A DNA stretch of 64,000 nt, taken from Caenorhabditis remanei. Taxonomy: Eukaryota; Nematoda; Chromadorea; Rhabditida; Rhabditidae. Position numbers and translations under genes: made by a program. Positions within the stretch are counted from its first letter, which is position 1; every line of letters begins with the position of its first letter. The DNA lies in contig NC_071329.1 of assembly GCF_010183535.1 (NCBI RefSeq), positions 19,172,879 to 19,236,878 on the forward strand. Direction: 5' to 3'. Below the pieces are notes generated by a model. It worked only from the letters and a program-made list of their open reading frames with translations, made no database searches and had not been told where the DNA came from. Below are positions 23,014 to 35,286 of the stretch, piece after piece.

Positions 23014-26000
23014 ATGACTACTAGCACCTCACTAGTAGAAACAGTGAATATCAATGTGGACGACTTTTCGGAGACATTTCTGACATGCTCAACGTGTCTC
23101 TACACTTATGATGGGGTGAGTTCTTATAGAAAATGAGATTCTGATCATTTTTGTAGTTGACCATTGTTCTCTATCTCTTCACCCTTTGGAGTTATACCCC
23201 AAAAACTGCCGGTGGCCTATGATCCGACAAATTTGGAAAGTCAGGCCACCAGGCCAATATGGGTATCAAAATTTTAGAAGTTTCATGGAGAATCCGAATT
23301 TTTAAATTTCAAACAGTTTTAGAACGTATTTTTCGGTCTAGCATGCCAAAACAAAGTTGTGGCCCAGGATCCGACAGGTTACAGAAACTCGGCCACTGCT
23401 AAAAAATATATGAATCGATAGAAAATTTTATTTTGATCATTTTTGTAGTTGACCATTGTTCTCTATCTCTTCACCCTTTAGAGTTATACCCTAAAAACAG
23501 CCGGTGGCCTAGGATCCGACAAATTTGGGAAGCTAGGTCACCACTCCAAACTAGGCCGATATGGGTATCAAAACCTTGGAAATTTCATGGAGAACTCGAA
23601 ATTTTAGGTTTTAAAGCTCCTGGAGTCGTCTGTTTTCAGTTATAGCTAAAAAAAATTCTTTTGAATATTAAACAAATTTCGATTTTAGGGCTCCCTTGAG
23701 GTCAAATGTTAGTAGCTTTCTCTGCAGGTGTAATATTTCTTAATACTAAACTTGACACTCTTTCCATCCTGCTCCTTCCCCCTTACTTACATACATAAAT
23801 AGATGTACTACGCTCCCCTTTGCTCTCCGTGGCTGCTCTCTCTCTCCACGTGACCAATCTCTCTGCGTCTCTCACTCTCACACACTCTCTCGTCTCTTCT
23901 TTTCAGTCAGTAGTCATTCACCGCGCTCCTTTCTGTTTCTGTGTACTTTTACGCTGATTCAACATGGGAAATTTTTTTTGAAACTTTTTTCGAAAATTTT
24001 TTTTGTCATTTAAAAAAATAGATTTTCAACATTCTCAATTCAACTCAAAAATATATTTTCTAGAATACCCGCAAGCCGAAACTTCTTCCGTGCTCCCACT
24101 CCGTCTGTCTGTATTGTGTGACTCAGTTGGCCGGTCTTAGTGCAGAGGTAAGTACTGAATACTCCGTTTTCAATGACAAAAACTCAAAATTTTACGTTTT
24201 TGATGTCAAATTCGGATTCAGCGTGTCTATTTACCCTAATCCACCAATTTTCAGCTCGATATCTCAAAATGTCGTAAAATTTGGTGTATTGTACGCAATC
24301 ACTGTGATCTACTTGGTGTTTGCGTACAATACCTAGAATTTTACGACATTTTCAGATAACTAGCTGAAAATTGGTGGATAGAGGTAGAAAAACACGGAGA
24401 ATCTGATTTTGATGTCAGAATTCCAAAATTCTGACATCAAAATATTGAAAACTGGTTAAAATTTTTCACAGTTTTCTCGTTCTATATGTCAAAATATGAA
24501 AATTTGATAACTAAGTTCGGATTTTCCGTGTCTTTTTACCCCTATCCACCAATTTTCAGCTTGTAATCTCAAAATGTTGTGAAATCTGATGTTTTGTACG
24601 CAGACACCGAGTAGATCACAGTGATTGCGTACAATACACCGAATTTTACGACATTTTGAGATTTCGTGCTGAAAATTGGTGGGTAAGGGTAAAAAGACAC
24701 GCTGAATCCGATTTGATGTTAAAAATCAAACATTTTGACATTCAAAACGGGAAAATTGGGAATCTCATGGTAACATCTGTTTCTCAAGAAACATTTTCAA
24801 AATTTTTTGTCCCAAAAATTTGAGACAAATTTTCCAATTCCAGACAATTCCCCCAACACTCCGATGTCCTCTATGCCGTGAGATTTGTCCGATCCCTGCA
24901 GGCGGAGTCATCTCCTTCCCAGCCGCCTTCTTTATCAACCAATTATTGGATGTAATGCAGGTACTGGACATCCGGACAACCGAACTCACAGACACACAGA
25001 CAGACTTTTTCAGAGACAACGAAAAGATGTGGTCCCGTCGTGTTCAAACCATCCATCCGACCAACTTCTGTATTGTGAAACATGTGATTTGGTTTTCTGT
25101 GAGCATTGTCAAACTTCTGTCATAAAGTGAGTCAGAAAATTTTACAAAGAGGTTTTTGAGCTCTGAAACTTAAAAATTCGGATGTTCCATGAAATTTCCA
25201 AAGTTTTGATACCCATATCGGCCTAGTTTGGTATGGTGGCCTAACTTCCCAAATTTATCGGATCCTAGGCCACCGCCAGGTTTTGGGGTATAACTCGGAA
25301 GGGTGAAGAGATAGAGAAAAACTGTCAACTACAAAAATGATCAGAATCTTATTTTCTATCGATTGGTGTAAATTTGTGGCCTAATTTTCTATCTCGGATC
25401 CTAGGCCACCACTTTAAGTTTTCTATATCTTAAAACCTAGGCCACTTATCGAAAAATGGCCAACTAAAAAATATAGAGAATCATTTTTTCTATAAAATCA
25501 CACAATTTTCAAACATTTTTCTTTCAGCAAAAAATGCGACGAGCATACTGTAGTCCCCCTCTCTATCGCTATCAAGAGAATGTCTGAAATCGTGGTGTAC
25601 CGAGCGAAGGGACGTCTTCGAGCACTCGACGACGCACATGTGGCGGTGAATCGAGAAATTGTGCAATTGGATGGAAATGTTGACAAAATTGTGGAACAGA
25701 TCAATACGGCGATTCAGGTGAGAAAATTTTAAAAATAATAAAAAGAAGTGTTTTATTCTTTTTGATAGATTTGTTTTAAGTCTAGAGCTTTAAAACTTAA
25801 AAATTCGGATTCTCCCTAAAATTTCCAAAATTTTGATACCCATATTGACCTGGTTTGGACTGGTGGCCTAACTTTTAAAATTTGTCGGATCCTAGGCCAC
25901 CGACAGTTTTTAGCGTATAACTCAAGGGCGTGAAGAAATAGAAAAAAGTGGTCAACTACAAAAATGATCAAACTCTTATTTTCTATCGATTCATTTACTT

Positions 26001-29000
26001 TGGTAGCCTAACTTCCCAAGTCAAATCTTAGGCCACCACTCTAAATCGGCTATATCTCAAAGCCAAGGCCACCTACCGGAAAATGGTCAACTAGAAAAAT
26101 GATCAGCATATCTTTTTATATAAGATTACGTTTTCAAATTTCCGGTACCCCCTCATAAGCCCCGCCCCCTTTTTTTCAATTTCCTGCCGCCAATTTTTCT
26201 GATATCGAAAAAATGTTTTTCGTTTTTTTTACAAAAACAAAAAAGCCAATCAAAAAAAAGTTGTTATTCTACACGTCCCTTTACTGTTTACTCTGTTTTC
26301 TCTAAACACCCTCCACTATTTAAGTACTATTTTTTTTAGTGACGGTCGTCCCCCCTTCTCATACCTTCACAATATTTTTAAGTGTTTTTTTTTTCGTGTA
26401 TTTTTATAGATTTTCTATCGATTTTGGCACGTTTTTTGGGTTTTTAGAGAAGATTTGGGTTACTGTATGCGCCTTTAAATTTTATTTTTTTCAAAAAATT
26501 TGTTCCAGGAAGTGTCAAATCTGGTCGAGAACCGACGTCGTGTACTTATCGAGACGGTCCGTGTTCGACGGGATGAGAAGCGAAAAGTGTTGAAAGACCA
26601 ATTGGAAGTGATACAGGACGAGAAGAAGAAATTACAGAAGGTACAGTAAGACAATAATTTTTTGGGAGCTGAAAATGTTACCCAAAAAATTCAAAAAAAA
26701 AAAGTTTTTTTTTGGCTGGAATTCTTTCAGATTTTTTCTCACCATCGATAGACAACAATTCTAGTTTGTAGTCCAGAAAATTCCAGTCATATCCAGGCAA
26801 AAAACACTGGAAAACGTCAAAAATGGGCGGAGTTGGCCATTTTTAGTCATTTTCAGACTTCTTTCACTTATACCTCCGCCCCATTTTTTAATTTAATTTA
26901 TTTATTGACTAGAATATAAAAATTTTGTCAGTCCTAAAAAAATTTTGTTGAATACTGTAGTCCAAAACATTTTCTACATTTCTAATAAAAAACCAGAAAG
27001 ATATCCCAAAAATGGGCGGAGTTACACTCATTTTTAGCCCAAAATTACAAAAATGGTGAGGCTCCGCCCATTTTTCAGATTCTCAGATTGAAAATAGCTC
27101 AAAGTATGCAGAATTTTTTCGGACTACTTAATTGGCGGACAGTTTTTTGAATTTTCAAAAATGGGCGAAGCTACGAGGGATTTAAACAAGAAAACTTCAA
27201 AAATTATTGATTTTCCCCCAATTTTTAGAGATTTTCAGCTAAATTTTTCGCAATTTTTCTAGCTACTGTTTTATAACCCTGCAAGTCCAATTTATCAGCT
27301 TTCATTTAAGCCCAAAACCAGTCTGATAGCTCAAAAATGGGCGGAGTTACAACAATTTTAATCTCGAAAACCCTTTTTTTCGCTCATTTTCAACATTTTT
27401 GGCTGAAAATAAGGCGAATTTTTTATACAATCAATTAATGTAGATTGCAGTCTATTCTTCTAAAAATGCAACCCTTTATATATTTCAGGAACTGGAATCC
27501 TGCAAAATGGACATCCGATCAATGGCTCGCCAACTGAAAGACGGTGCCGCCGAAGACAATTGGCAACGGAAAATCATTGAGCCCCGAGAAAATGCATTCT
27601 TGAGAATTAATACGAACTCAGAGCAGATGCTTGTCGACGTGGAGAAGAATTTGAACGAATTCGGAAAACTCTATGCGTCGAACACGTTCCCAGGAACGTC
27701 GACGATTGAGGTGCCCACGCATATGGGCATTCACGTCGAGAATACGGTCACTTTGATGTGAGTTTTAAGAATTTTTTGGATATGTTTTGTTAGTCAGTGT
27801 GTAGCCATCTGAAAATCTAAAAAATCAGCTTTAATTTGAACCAAAAATCATCGAAAAAAGTGTAAATCTCGCGGAGTTACAGAGATTTTTAGAAAAAAAT
27901 GCTGAAAATCAATTTGGGTAATTTCAGCAGGTTTGTAGTGACTAGCATATAATTTTTTATATGATATTGTAACCAAAAAAGTTTATTTTAAATTAAAACC
28001 AAAACTGTAGAAGAAATATTGAAAATGGGCGGAGTTACAGTGCTGAAAATCGTCATAGTTATATTTTTTGGGTTTTTTCGGATTTTCAAAAAAAATTTTA
28101 AAGTAACTTTGTAGAAATAAAAAATTTTGTATTTCAATTAGTAGTCCAAAATATCAGCTTTAATTTAAACCTGATTTAGTCTAGATTCCTATAAAATGGG
28201 CGGAGCTACAGTATGCTAAAGTTTTAAATTTCAAATTTTTTGCCGATTTTTTCAGTTTGACCTGATTTTTAAGTTCTACAGTGCTTACCGTCAAAATTAA
28301 TATTACATCAGATTTGAAACAAACTCATTATACTGAATTATCACTAAAAATCATGCAATTATCTCAAAAATGGACATAAATACAACAATTTTAATCTCAA
28401 AAACCCTTAATTTTTCACATTTTTGGATTAAACTCCCCCATTTTCAAAAGTTTTCTAGGATTTTAGCTTAAAATGAAGGGAATTTTTTATATTTTCAATT
28501 AATACCAAATAACCCTGAAAATCCCATTTCCAGCACCCGCGACGTCGACGGTAAGGCTCGAAAAACTGGCGGTGACCCGGTGGAAGTGGAGCTGGAACTA
28601 ATTGCTCTCGACTCTCATTTATCCACAAATCGTCTGGCAGATGCGTACAAAAAACGCGCCGAAGAAGAGGTCAAAAATATCAGAGTGGCAGATGAGAATG
28701 ATGGAACTTATCAGTTGTATTTCAAGTGAGTTAAATACTCTGAAAATTGGTGAAAACAGCTCTGAAACAGTCGGAAACCTGAAAATTGGGATTCTCTATA
28801 AAATTTCCAAAGTTTTGATACCCATATTGCCCTGGTTTGGAATGGTGGCCTAACTTCCCAAATTTGTCGGATCCTAGGCCACCGACAGTTTTTGGCGTAT
28901 AACTCGGAAACGTGAGGAAATAGAAAAAAGTGGTCAACTACAAGAATGATTAGAATCTCATTTTCTATCGATCCAACTAGCTTGGTGGCCTAACTTCCCC

Positions 29001-31269
29001 TGTCGGATCCTAGGCCACCAGTTTCTAAAGGATATATCTCAAAACCTAGGCCACCTATCAAAGAATGATCAACTAGAAAAATGATCAGCATCACTTTTTC
29101 TATCAATTAAAGCAAAATAACAATCATCATTTTCTATTTGCAGACTAACGCACGCGGGCGACTACCAAATCTCGGTGAAAATCTTCGGCCGTCCGGTGGC
29201 CAACAGTCCCCTCCAAATTCGAATCAACAACTGGCATTCGTATGATTGGCAAATGCCGGTCACATTCAAGTATCCGACAAAATGCTGGTGGGATGAACCG
29301 ACGAAACGGATGTTTGTACTGGATTCCGGAAATAAGAGGGTACGAGTGTTACGAGAGGATGGAGATGTGATTACCGATGTCAGGAATGACGAGTTTAAGG
29401 TAGATCAAATGTGTTTTTTTGGAAATGTTAATTAATAGAAGTGTAGTCCAGGACATTGGCTACATTTTGAAATAAAAATCACGAAAAAACTCGGAAAGTT
29501 GGCGGAGTTATAGAGTTTTTAGTTAAAATTTGCGATTTTTATTTTCTTAAGTGATTTTTTGAATGTAGCTCCGCCCATTTTCAGAATTTCTATATTATTT
29601 TTATATTAAAAGATGAAGAATCTCAAGGGCTACAAAATTATCTAGTTTTGATTTTATGAAAATGCAACTGTGCTCTACCAAACTCGTTCAAAGTTTAGAA
29701 ATAAAATTTTAAAAATTAAAATTTTTTATTTTTCACGGTTTCTGTTGTAACTCCTTTCATTTTTAATATTTCCGAGATGTTTTAGTTTAAAATATAGCGA
29801 AATTTATGATCTACAAAATGTATTACTAAAATTCTCATTTGGATGCAAACCCGCTCCACCGCACATCTTCGAATTGCCAGAATCCCGTCTTGAATGGGAA
29901 AAGTCTTTTTTTTACATTTTTGTGTATAGCACCGCCCGTTTTCAACATTTTCAAATGATTTTTAAGTCAAAATGTAGCTAATGTTATGATCTACAAAATT
30001 ATCGTTTTATTTTTCACAAATATGCAAAGACGCTCCACCGCACCGCTTCAAAGTTGAGAAATCAAAAATTTAAAGCAAAATGTTGACTTTTCCGCTGTTT
30101 GTGCTGTAACTTCGCTCATTTTTAACTTTTTTGGTCAATTTAAAGCTCAAAATGTAGCCGACGATAAGATCTACAAAACTTTCTTTTTGATTTTCACAAA
30201 TATGCAAAGACGCCCCACCGCACTCCTTCGTTTTTCCAGAGCGGTACCGTCGGCATGGTCTACCTCGGTAACGAGGAGCTCGTCGTGCTCTCCTGGCAAC
30301 AAAAAATGCTGAGCAAACTAAATACCCGTGGAGAGATTCTGAAGGCCGTTCAATTCTCGGAATTCTATCAGCCGACCGATGTGGCCGTCGACTCGCGCGG
30401 CCGATTCGTCATTGCGGATAAGACGAAAATCTTCATTTTCGACGCCAACTTCAAACCGGTCCTCAGTTTCCCAGTCAGAGAGACGAAAGGTGCCGAGGTG
30501 AAGTGTGTTGGCGTGGGGATGGATGATGACGTCATTGTTGGAACGACCGATGAGCTGTTACTGTATGATGGTGCTGGAAAGATGATGAGACGGTTGAATG
30601 TGTCACCTCCGGGCACTGTGATGCCGAAAATTGGGTTAGTTTTGGGAGAAAATGGCAGAATTTGAATGTTGGTCAGCTAGCTACGATATTTGTAGTTTGT
30701 AGTCAAGCTAGCAGACCGATGTCTCATTTTTTCTTATTTTCGAGATCCGGCATTCAGAATTCTGAGCATAGACGGGAAAAGTTGTAACCATCAGAATTTC
30801 TATACGAAAACCCAAAATTTGAAGGTTGAAAAATGATTAGAAACCGAAAAACCACTTAATTCGAGCGAAAGTAAGATAGACTACAGACTACACTTTCCAT
30901 TGCTAGCAGACCCCGATTTGTAGTTTGTAGTCTAGATAGCATAGCAATTCTTTCAAACCCAACAAGTTTTTCCCCACTTTTTCTTTAAAATGCCTAAAAT
31001 TTGATAAATTCTTCAATTTCAGCGGTCGTTTCAACATCACCACCGTCACGTGTGACGTCACCACCGGTCAAATCGTCGTCATCTTCACCGACAAAAAGAT
31101 GGATCGTACGACGATTGGTGTTGTCAGTTACAAGGGAGATTTTCTCTATTCCATCGAACCGGGACCCCACGAGAAATTCATGGCGCCCTGTGGCATTTTT
31201 GTCCACAAAAATAAGGCATTTGTGACGGATTTCGAAAGGAACACTGTCAGAAGTTATAAGTATAAGTAA
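23014..31269 (+). CDS. nhl-3: RING/B-box/filamin/NHL-repeat (TRIM-NHL) protein
   Basis: There are 11 exons: 23014-23115, 24064-24147, 24844-24960, 25014-25126, 25528-25717, 26509-26640, 27489-27757, 28534-28725, 29144-29399, 30240-30634 and 31023-31269. They sum to 2097 nt (698 residues), all in phase. The ATG follows a strong TTTTTTCAG, a probable trans-splice site. A RING finger has C25-x2-C28, C44-x-H46-x2-C49-x2-C52 and C70-P-L-C73. A B-box starts C111-x2-H114 with C122, C125, C130 and C133. A charged coiled coil spans about 150-290, a filamin-type immunoglobulin domain about 316-430 and NHL propeller blades about 440-698. TRIM-NHL proteins act as ubiquitin ligases and/or RNA-binding post-transcriptional regulators. 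The symbol is inferred from architecture and from its proximity to cdc-37, which in C. elegans is also on chromosome II. It could be another family member. Confidence 0.85.
23140..29100. repeat. TAGGCCACC-type ~300-bp repeats in NHL-gene introns
   Basis: Units read roughly GATACCCATATTGGCC, TGGTGGCCTAACTTCCC, TCGGATCCTAGGCCACC, ATAACTCGAAAGGGTGAAGAG, AACTACAAAAATGATCAGAA, then a second TAGGCCACC. Copies are in introns at about 23140-23290 and 23400-23590 (reverse), 25190-25480, 25800-26110 and 28790-29100. More lie upstream at 17310, 18870, 19745, 21800 and 22120. A separate short word, AAAATGGGCGGAGTTAC, recurs in introns 6-9 (about 26820, 27010, 27335, 28025, 28195 and the reverse at 27060 and 29570). 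Confidence 0.75.
24201..24718. repeat. Two adjacent palindromic elements in opposite orientation
   Basis: In NHL intron 2, 24201-24417 is an inverted repeat whose arms include CACCAATTTTCAGCT and its complement around a GTACGCAATCACTGTGATC centre. A relative at 24512-24718 has the same arms but the centre reversed (GATCACAGTGATTGCGTAC). Each could fold into a ~90-bp hairpin. They are non-coding and MITE-like. Confidence 0.7.
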
Positions 31270-31328
31270 CTTTTTAAAAAATAATTGAACTTTTCGGGTG
31301 AAAACTGTTGCATTAACCTCATTATGTC

Positions 31329-31334
31329 AATAAA
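31329..31334 (+). terminator. Polyadenylation signal of the NHL gene
   Basis: AATAAA lies 60 bases after the TAA stop of the NHL gene (31267-31269), a normal 3' UTR length in worms. Confidence 0.7.
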
Positions 31335-32596
31335 TGTTGTGATTTTTTAAATTTATAATGAAAATAGGAACTTAAATGGAAGAAAATGAAGATAAGGTGA
31401 AAAACACAAACAGATATCTTAGAAAATCCAAAATCGAAGCCTAGGAATCCAAATCTATGTCATAAAAATAAAATAATTGTATTCGGAAGGTTGAGAGTTT
31501 TGAAATGAGTATAACCATGCCCAGGTTTGGTGTAAGTTGGGTATCGACAAGAAAAACTACAGTAACCCAAAACGACTTTCTATTGTATCTCGATGGATCG
31601 ATCCGAATTCAATGAAATCTAAATTTTCGAAATCAGCACTTTCAATACTTTCAGAAAAATACCCACAAACCAAGGTTTTGATAAAATTTGGTCTCGACGC
31701 GAAAACTACAGTAGTCCGCTGAAAGCAGGGCGGAACTTAACTTGCCCAGAAGTCAGGCTTGTGGGTATTTTTGTGAAAGCTGAAAGTTTACTGATTCTGA
31801 TTATCTAGTTCTTATCGAGTTTAATGCAAAACTCGCAAAGTTACTTTCAAAAAATCAAAAATTCACTCTGAACAATAGAGGGACTACCACCTGCGTACTC
31901 TTTACTCCGAATTATGTCTGCATACGTGTTTAAATATAAGTCTTGCATTTGAGTTATGTAAGTTATTTCACGTCTTTTTGAACTTTCAGCTTTTCCACAT
32001 ATCTATTTTCATCAAAATCTTTATTATAAAGTTCACATAATTTTTCATATAATCTTCCATCTACTGTATCTTGGTAGAGATCGAGTTGGGCGGATAGTGA
32101 ATGCAGAAAACAAGATTCATTAAATTGAGTTTAGCAGATCAATAGAAAATCGGTTAGTGGTTAATTTTAATTCAAAGTTGAGAGAGACACATGATATTTG
32201 GAAAAAATGCAGGATAAATAGTATTAAGATGAATGAGAATGGAAAATGCAAAAAATAGAAGAAGAACGATGTAATACGAACATTTAATTAAGACAGAAAA
32301 TTTAGCAGGTTGAGGGGAAGAAACCGGCCCAAGTTGTAGTGTCCGGTCTGCGCCACGTGACACTTTAACATTGAATCCAATTGGTGGTAACAGGAAAAAT
32401 GTAACAGGAAAAAGTTGTAATTGTGTAGTTAGAAGATGCAGGAGAAAAGGACAAGGAGATGAGAAGGAGTACGCAAAACTTTAAGCTTCAATTACATTAA
32501 TTAAAATTTGAAAAATTTCAGGACTCAAATGGTGACTTACGCAAGAAAATAAGCGTAAACGCGTTAGAACTTAGACAAAAGTGGAAATGTTTCTTA
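31335..32596. other. Intergenic spacer between the NHL and DUF3557 genes
   Basis: No exon was found. 31500-31790 carries two CGCGAAAACTACAGTA-type palindromic repeat units. 31390-31870 is the parental copy of a segment found inverted at 34290-34590, so this spacer was part of the duplicated block. The remaining 31900-32590 is AT-rich with no recognised feature; the two genes converge here. Confidence 0.5.
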
Positions 32597-33697
32597 TCAT
32601 TCATCCGTAGAGACCACCTTCAACACAAGTTGATAGACGGTGCCGTCTTTTGACTGTATCTCAGTTCCATAGATAATAATCTTGGATATTGGGCTTATTG
32701 GAATCAAAAACCGCGGCTCTCTGTCGAGAAAACTGTAAAAATGAATGAAGAGTTGGAAATAATTTTAATTAATTGCGTACCGCACATTGATCCCCTCCAA
32801 ATCATTCTCGAACTCATCGAACTCATTTTTTAAGTCTCTCAGCATTCGTCTCATCCAAAAATCAAAAGTGAAGCCGAGCAAATACTCTGTTCCGACTTCC
32901 CTTCCGTTCTTTATCCAGTCGTTAATTATTTTCACTGCATCGACGTTTTCATAGCCAACATTATGAATAGATAGTTTTTTTCTGTGAAGTTTTTCAATTC
33001 CTTTAATCAGTTCGTTCTCTCCGTCAAACTGAAAAATCACATCTTCAGTGGTATTGACAACTGGATGATCAACATAAATTAATCTATCTTGAAAAAGTTT
33101 TAGATTTTTCAAAGGGAAGCTGCGAGAATCGATAATTGGAAGTAAATTCGTGAAATTGGAACAACCTATTGTTACCAATGTGTTGGTGATCAAGTTGAGT
33201 TTCACTGGAACTTGTTTATAAGACTTCATATAGTAGAAACCAACACAATCCACTAGGATACTAGGTTTTGCTTCCAAATACTTTTTCACTAATTTTTCCT
33301 TTGCTTCATGAATTTTCAAGAGTTCCTGCAGTTCTTCATCGGTTTCCCATTTCGAAAACAGGTACTCAAAGCCCGTGCCGTATGATAAATTGTCTAGAGA
33401 AACACAGTCGTCCCGTATTTCAAGATCTCTCACGCGAAGAGGGATTATCTTATCTAATTTTTGAAGAGCACTGTTACGAGATGTGATGTGATACCTGGAA
33501 GCGGTGTCGATAATAGGGAATTCATAAAAACTGAAGATAACTAACCGTTTTTTCGCTTCCAAATACTCCAATACAAGTTTCAGGGCAGGATAGGATAGAG
33601 GAGGAGGCATCGGTGATGTGTAGGGAAGGAATGAGGAAAGAATGAGGGGGGAGGTGGACAGTAGGGGATGAGACGGGGCAGAGATACCATCTGCCAC
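32597..33697 (-). CDS. DUF3557-family protein
   Basis: There are three exons on the minus strand: 33546-33697, 32781-33494 and 32597-32732 (stop TGA). They give 333 residues, or 304 if the Met at 33610 is used. The latter begins MPPPLSYPALKLVLEYLEA, which matches the usual start of this nematode family. The 51-nt intron 33495-33545 is a multiple of three without a stop, so a simple ORF reads through it. Splicing it restores the family pattern LEAKKR-YHITSRNSALQKLDK. The last exon supplies the conserved end, IIIYGTEIQSKDGTVYQLVLK. These proteins carry an F-box-like N-terminal motif and are expanded in Caenorhabditis; their function is unknown. No signal peptide or membrane segment is evident. 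Confidence 0.85.
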
Positions 33698-33981
33698 GTC
33701 ATCGTCCTGTGCAAATAGCTCAGAGACTCCTGAGGAGCCAGTAACACTGGATTAGATGAGAAAAAGAGGAGAAGAGAAGGTCAAATGTCATCTACGACGT
33801 TGTTAAGGGGTGTACGTCAAGTGCTAATTGATCGGATGCTAATCTCGGGGTGTTTCCCCATCCATATGTTGCTAAGTTGTAGGGTTGGGCAATTAAGGAA
33901 TGCAGAAAGCTAGTTTAATGGGTTGAATTTAGTAGGGGTATTGTCCTAATTACAATAAAAGAGACTATTAAAAGAATGGCA

Positions 33982-34019
33982 AACAGATTGTCTAAAAACG
34001 TTTTTTTAGACAATCTGTT
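33982..34019. repeat. Perfect 17-bp inverted repeat (hairpin)
   Basis: AACAGATTGTCTAAAAA at 33982-33998 is followed, after 4 bases, by its exact reverse complement at 34003-34019. It lies in the spacer upstream of the DUF3557 gene. It may be a small MITE end or a structured RNA, but nothing else supports transcription. Confidence 0.5.
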
Positions 34020-34289
34020 CTAAATGCAATACTAATAGCGCTAATTTCAATCACAATCATGGACAATGCACAACAGTGGTGAATTTTGAGCATGTGGAAG
34101 GTGACTCGATTCTCGAAATTAGGCACTTATCGTAACATCACACTTCCGTTTTTTTTCACACTTTCAACAACAGCTCAAAGGGGTATGTTTTTTAGAAATC
34201 GTTCAAAAATAAGTTTTTAAAGTCAGTGTTGTTACCTACGAATAAGCGTAAAACTATAACCGTAGCTCTAGAACTCAAAAAGTTACGAG

Positions 34290-34682
34290 TTCTCAAAGTG
34301 AGTTTTTGATTTTTGGAAAGCAACTTTGCGAGTTTTGCATCAAACTCGATAAGAACTAAGTATTCAGAATCAGTAAATTTTCAGCTTTCATAAAAATACC
34401 CATAAGCCTGACTTCTGGGCAAGTTAAGTTCCGCCCTGCTTTCAGCGGACTACTGTAGTTTTCGCGTCGAGACCAAATTTTCTCGAAACCTTGCCATGAT
34501 TATACTGATTTTGAAGCACTCAACTTTCCGAATCCAAATATTTTATTTCCATGACATAGATTTGAATTAATAGACTTGGAATTTGGATTTTCTAAAACTA
34601 CAGTTGTAACTTCTGAGAGTATTCCTCTCGAAATCCGTCACAAATGCCTTATTTTTGAGGACGAAAATTTCTTGTCGGTGAA
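34290..34682 (-). pseudogene. Inverted copy of the NHL gene 3' end, left part (split by the element)
   Basis: Read on the minus strand, 34620-34682 begins TTCACCGACAAGAAATT and continues with CAAAAATAAGGCATTTGTGACGG, which matches the end of NHL exon 11 (31090-31255) with about 100 bases missing. Beyond it, 34290-34590 matches the parental 3' flank (31390-31870), including GAAAGCAGGGCGGAACTTAA; about 130 bases of the parental repeat are absent. The other half of the exon is at 53475-53540, on the far side of the mobile element. It is a decayed fragment and does not encode a protein. Confidence 0.85.
34677..34682. repeat. 6-bp target-site duplication, left (GGTGAA)
   Basis: GGTGAA precedes the element terminus AGAGAAGT at 34683 and recurs after the other terminus at 53475-53480. 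The intact NHL exon has the site once (as TTCACC near 31090), so this is a true target duplication. Six bases is the length typical of Polinton/Maverick integration. Confidence 0.9.
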
Positions 34683-35286
34683 AGAGAAGTATGGGTGTGT
34701 GCTAACGCACAGACAAGGTGAGGAGCAAGTGTGGCCATGTCATTGAGAACAGGGAAACCGTATTTCCAGCGCTATTGTTTGTTTGTTTATTGTTTATTTT
34801 TAATTAATTAATAATTATTCTGTTTTAACTAATTAGTTCTCTATCGCTAATTAGCATTTAATTAATTAGTTCAAGTAATTAAGAGAGTAAGTAACTGATA
34901 ATTCCAGAAGTTTGACACGTGAACATCATCATCTTGTCACGTGAACAGTTGATACACTTAATTCATTTTTGTTTTGAAACATGAACTTGAACATAATATA
35001 CAATGTTATTCTCAGAAAAGGGGTGTATTAGGCACAAAATACTACTTTCATGCATTTTCACACTTTTCAATGTTTTTACGGTGTCTTACGACTAATCACA
35101 AACCTGAAAATGGGCGGAGCCTAATAAAATAGTATTTAAGACGGCTTGTCCGTACCTAAATTATCATTCTGAGCAAAAATTTATGTGAGTTTTCATTTTA
35201 TTCATTTTTTTTTTTTTTGCTGTTTATGACTATTGTTTTCAATTTCAGATATTTATTCTAAAATTATAACATTCATCTTCCAGAAA

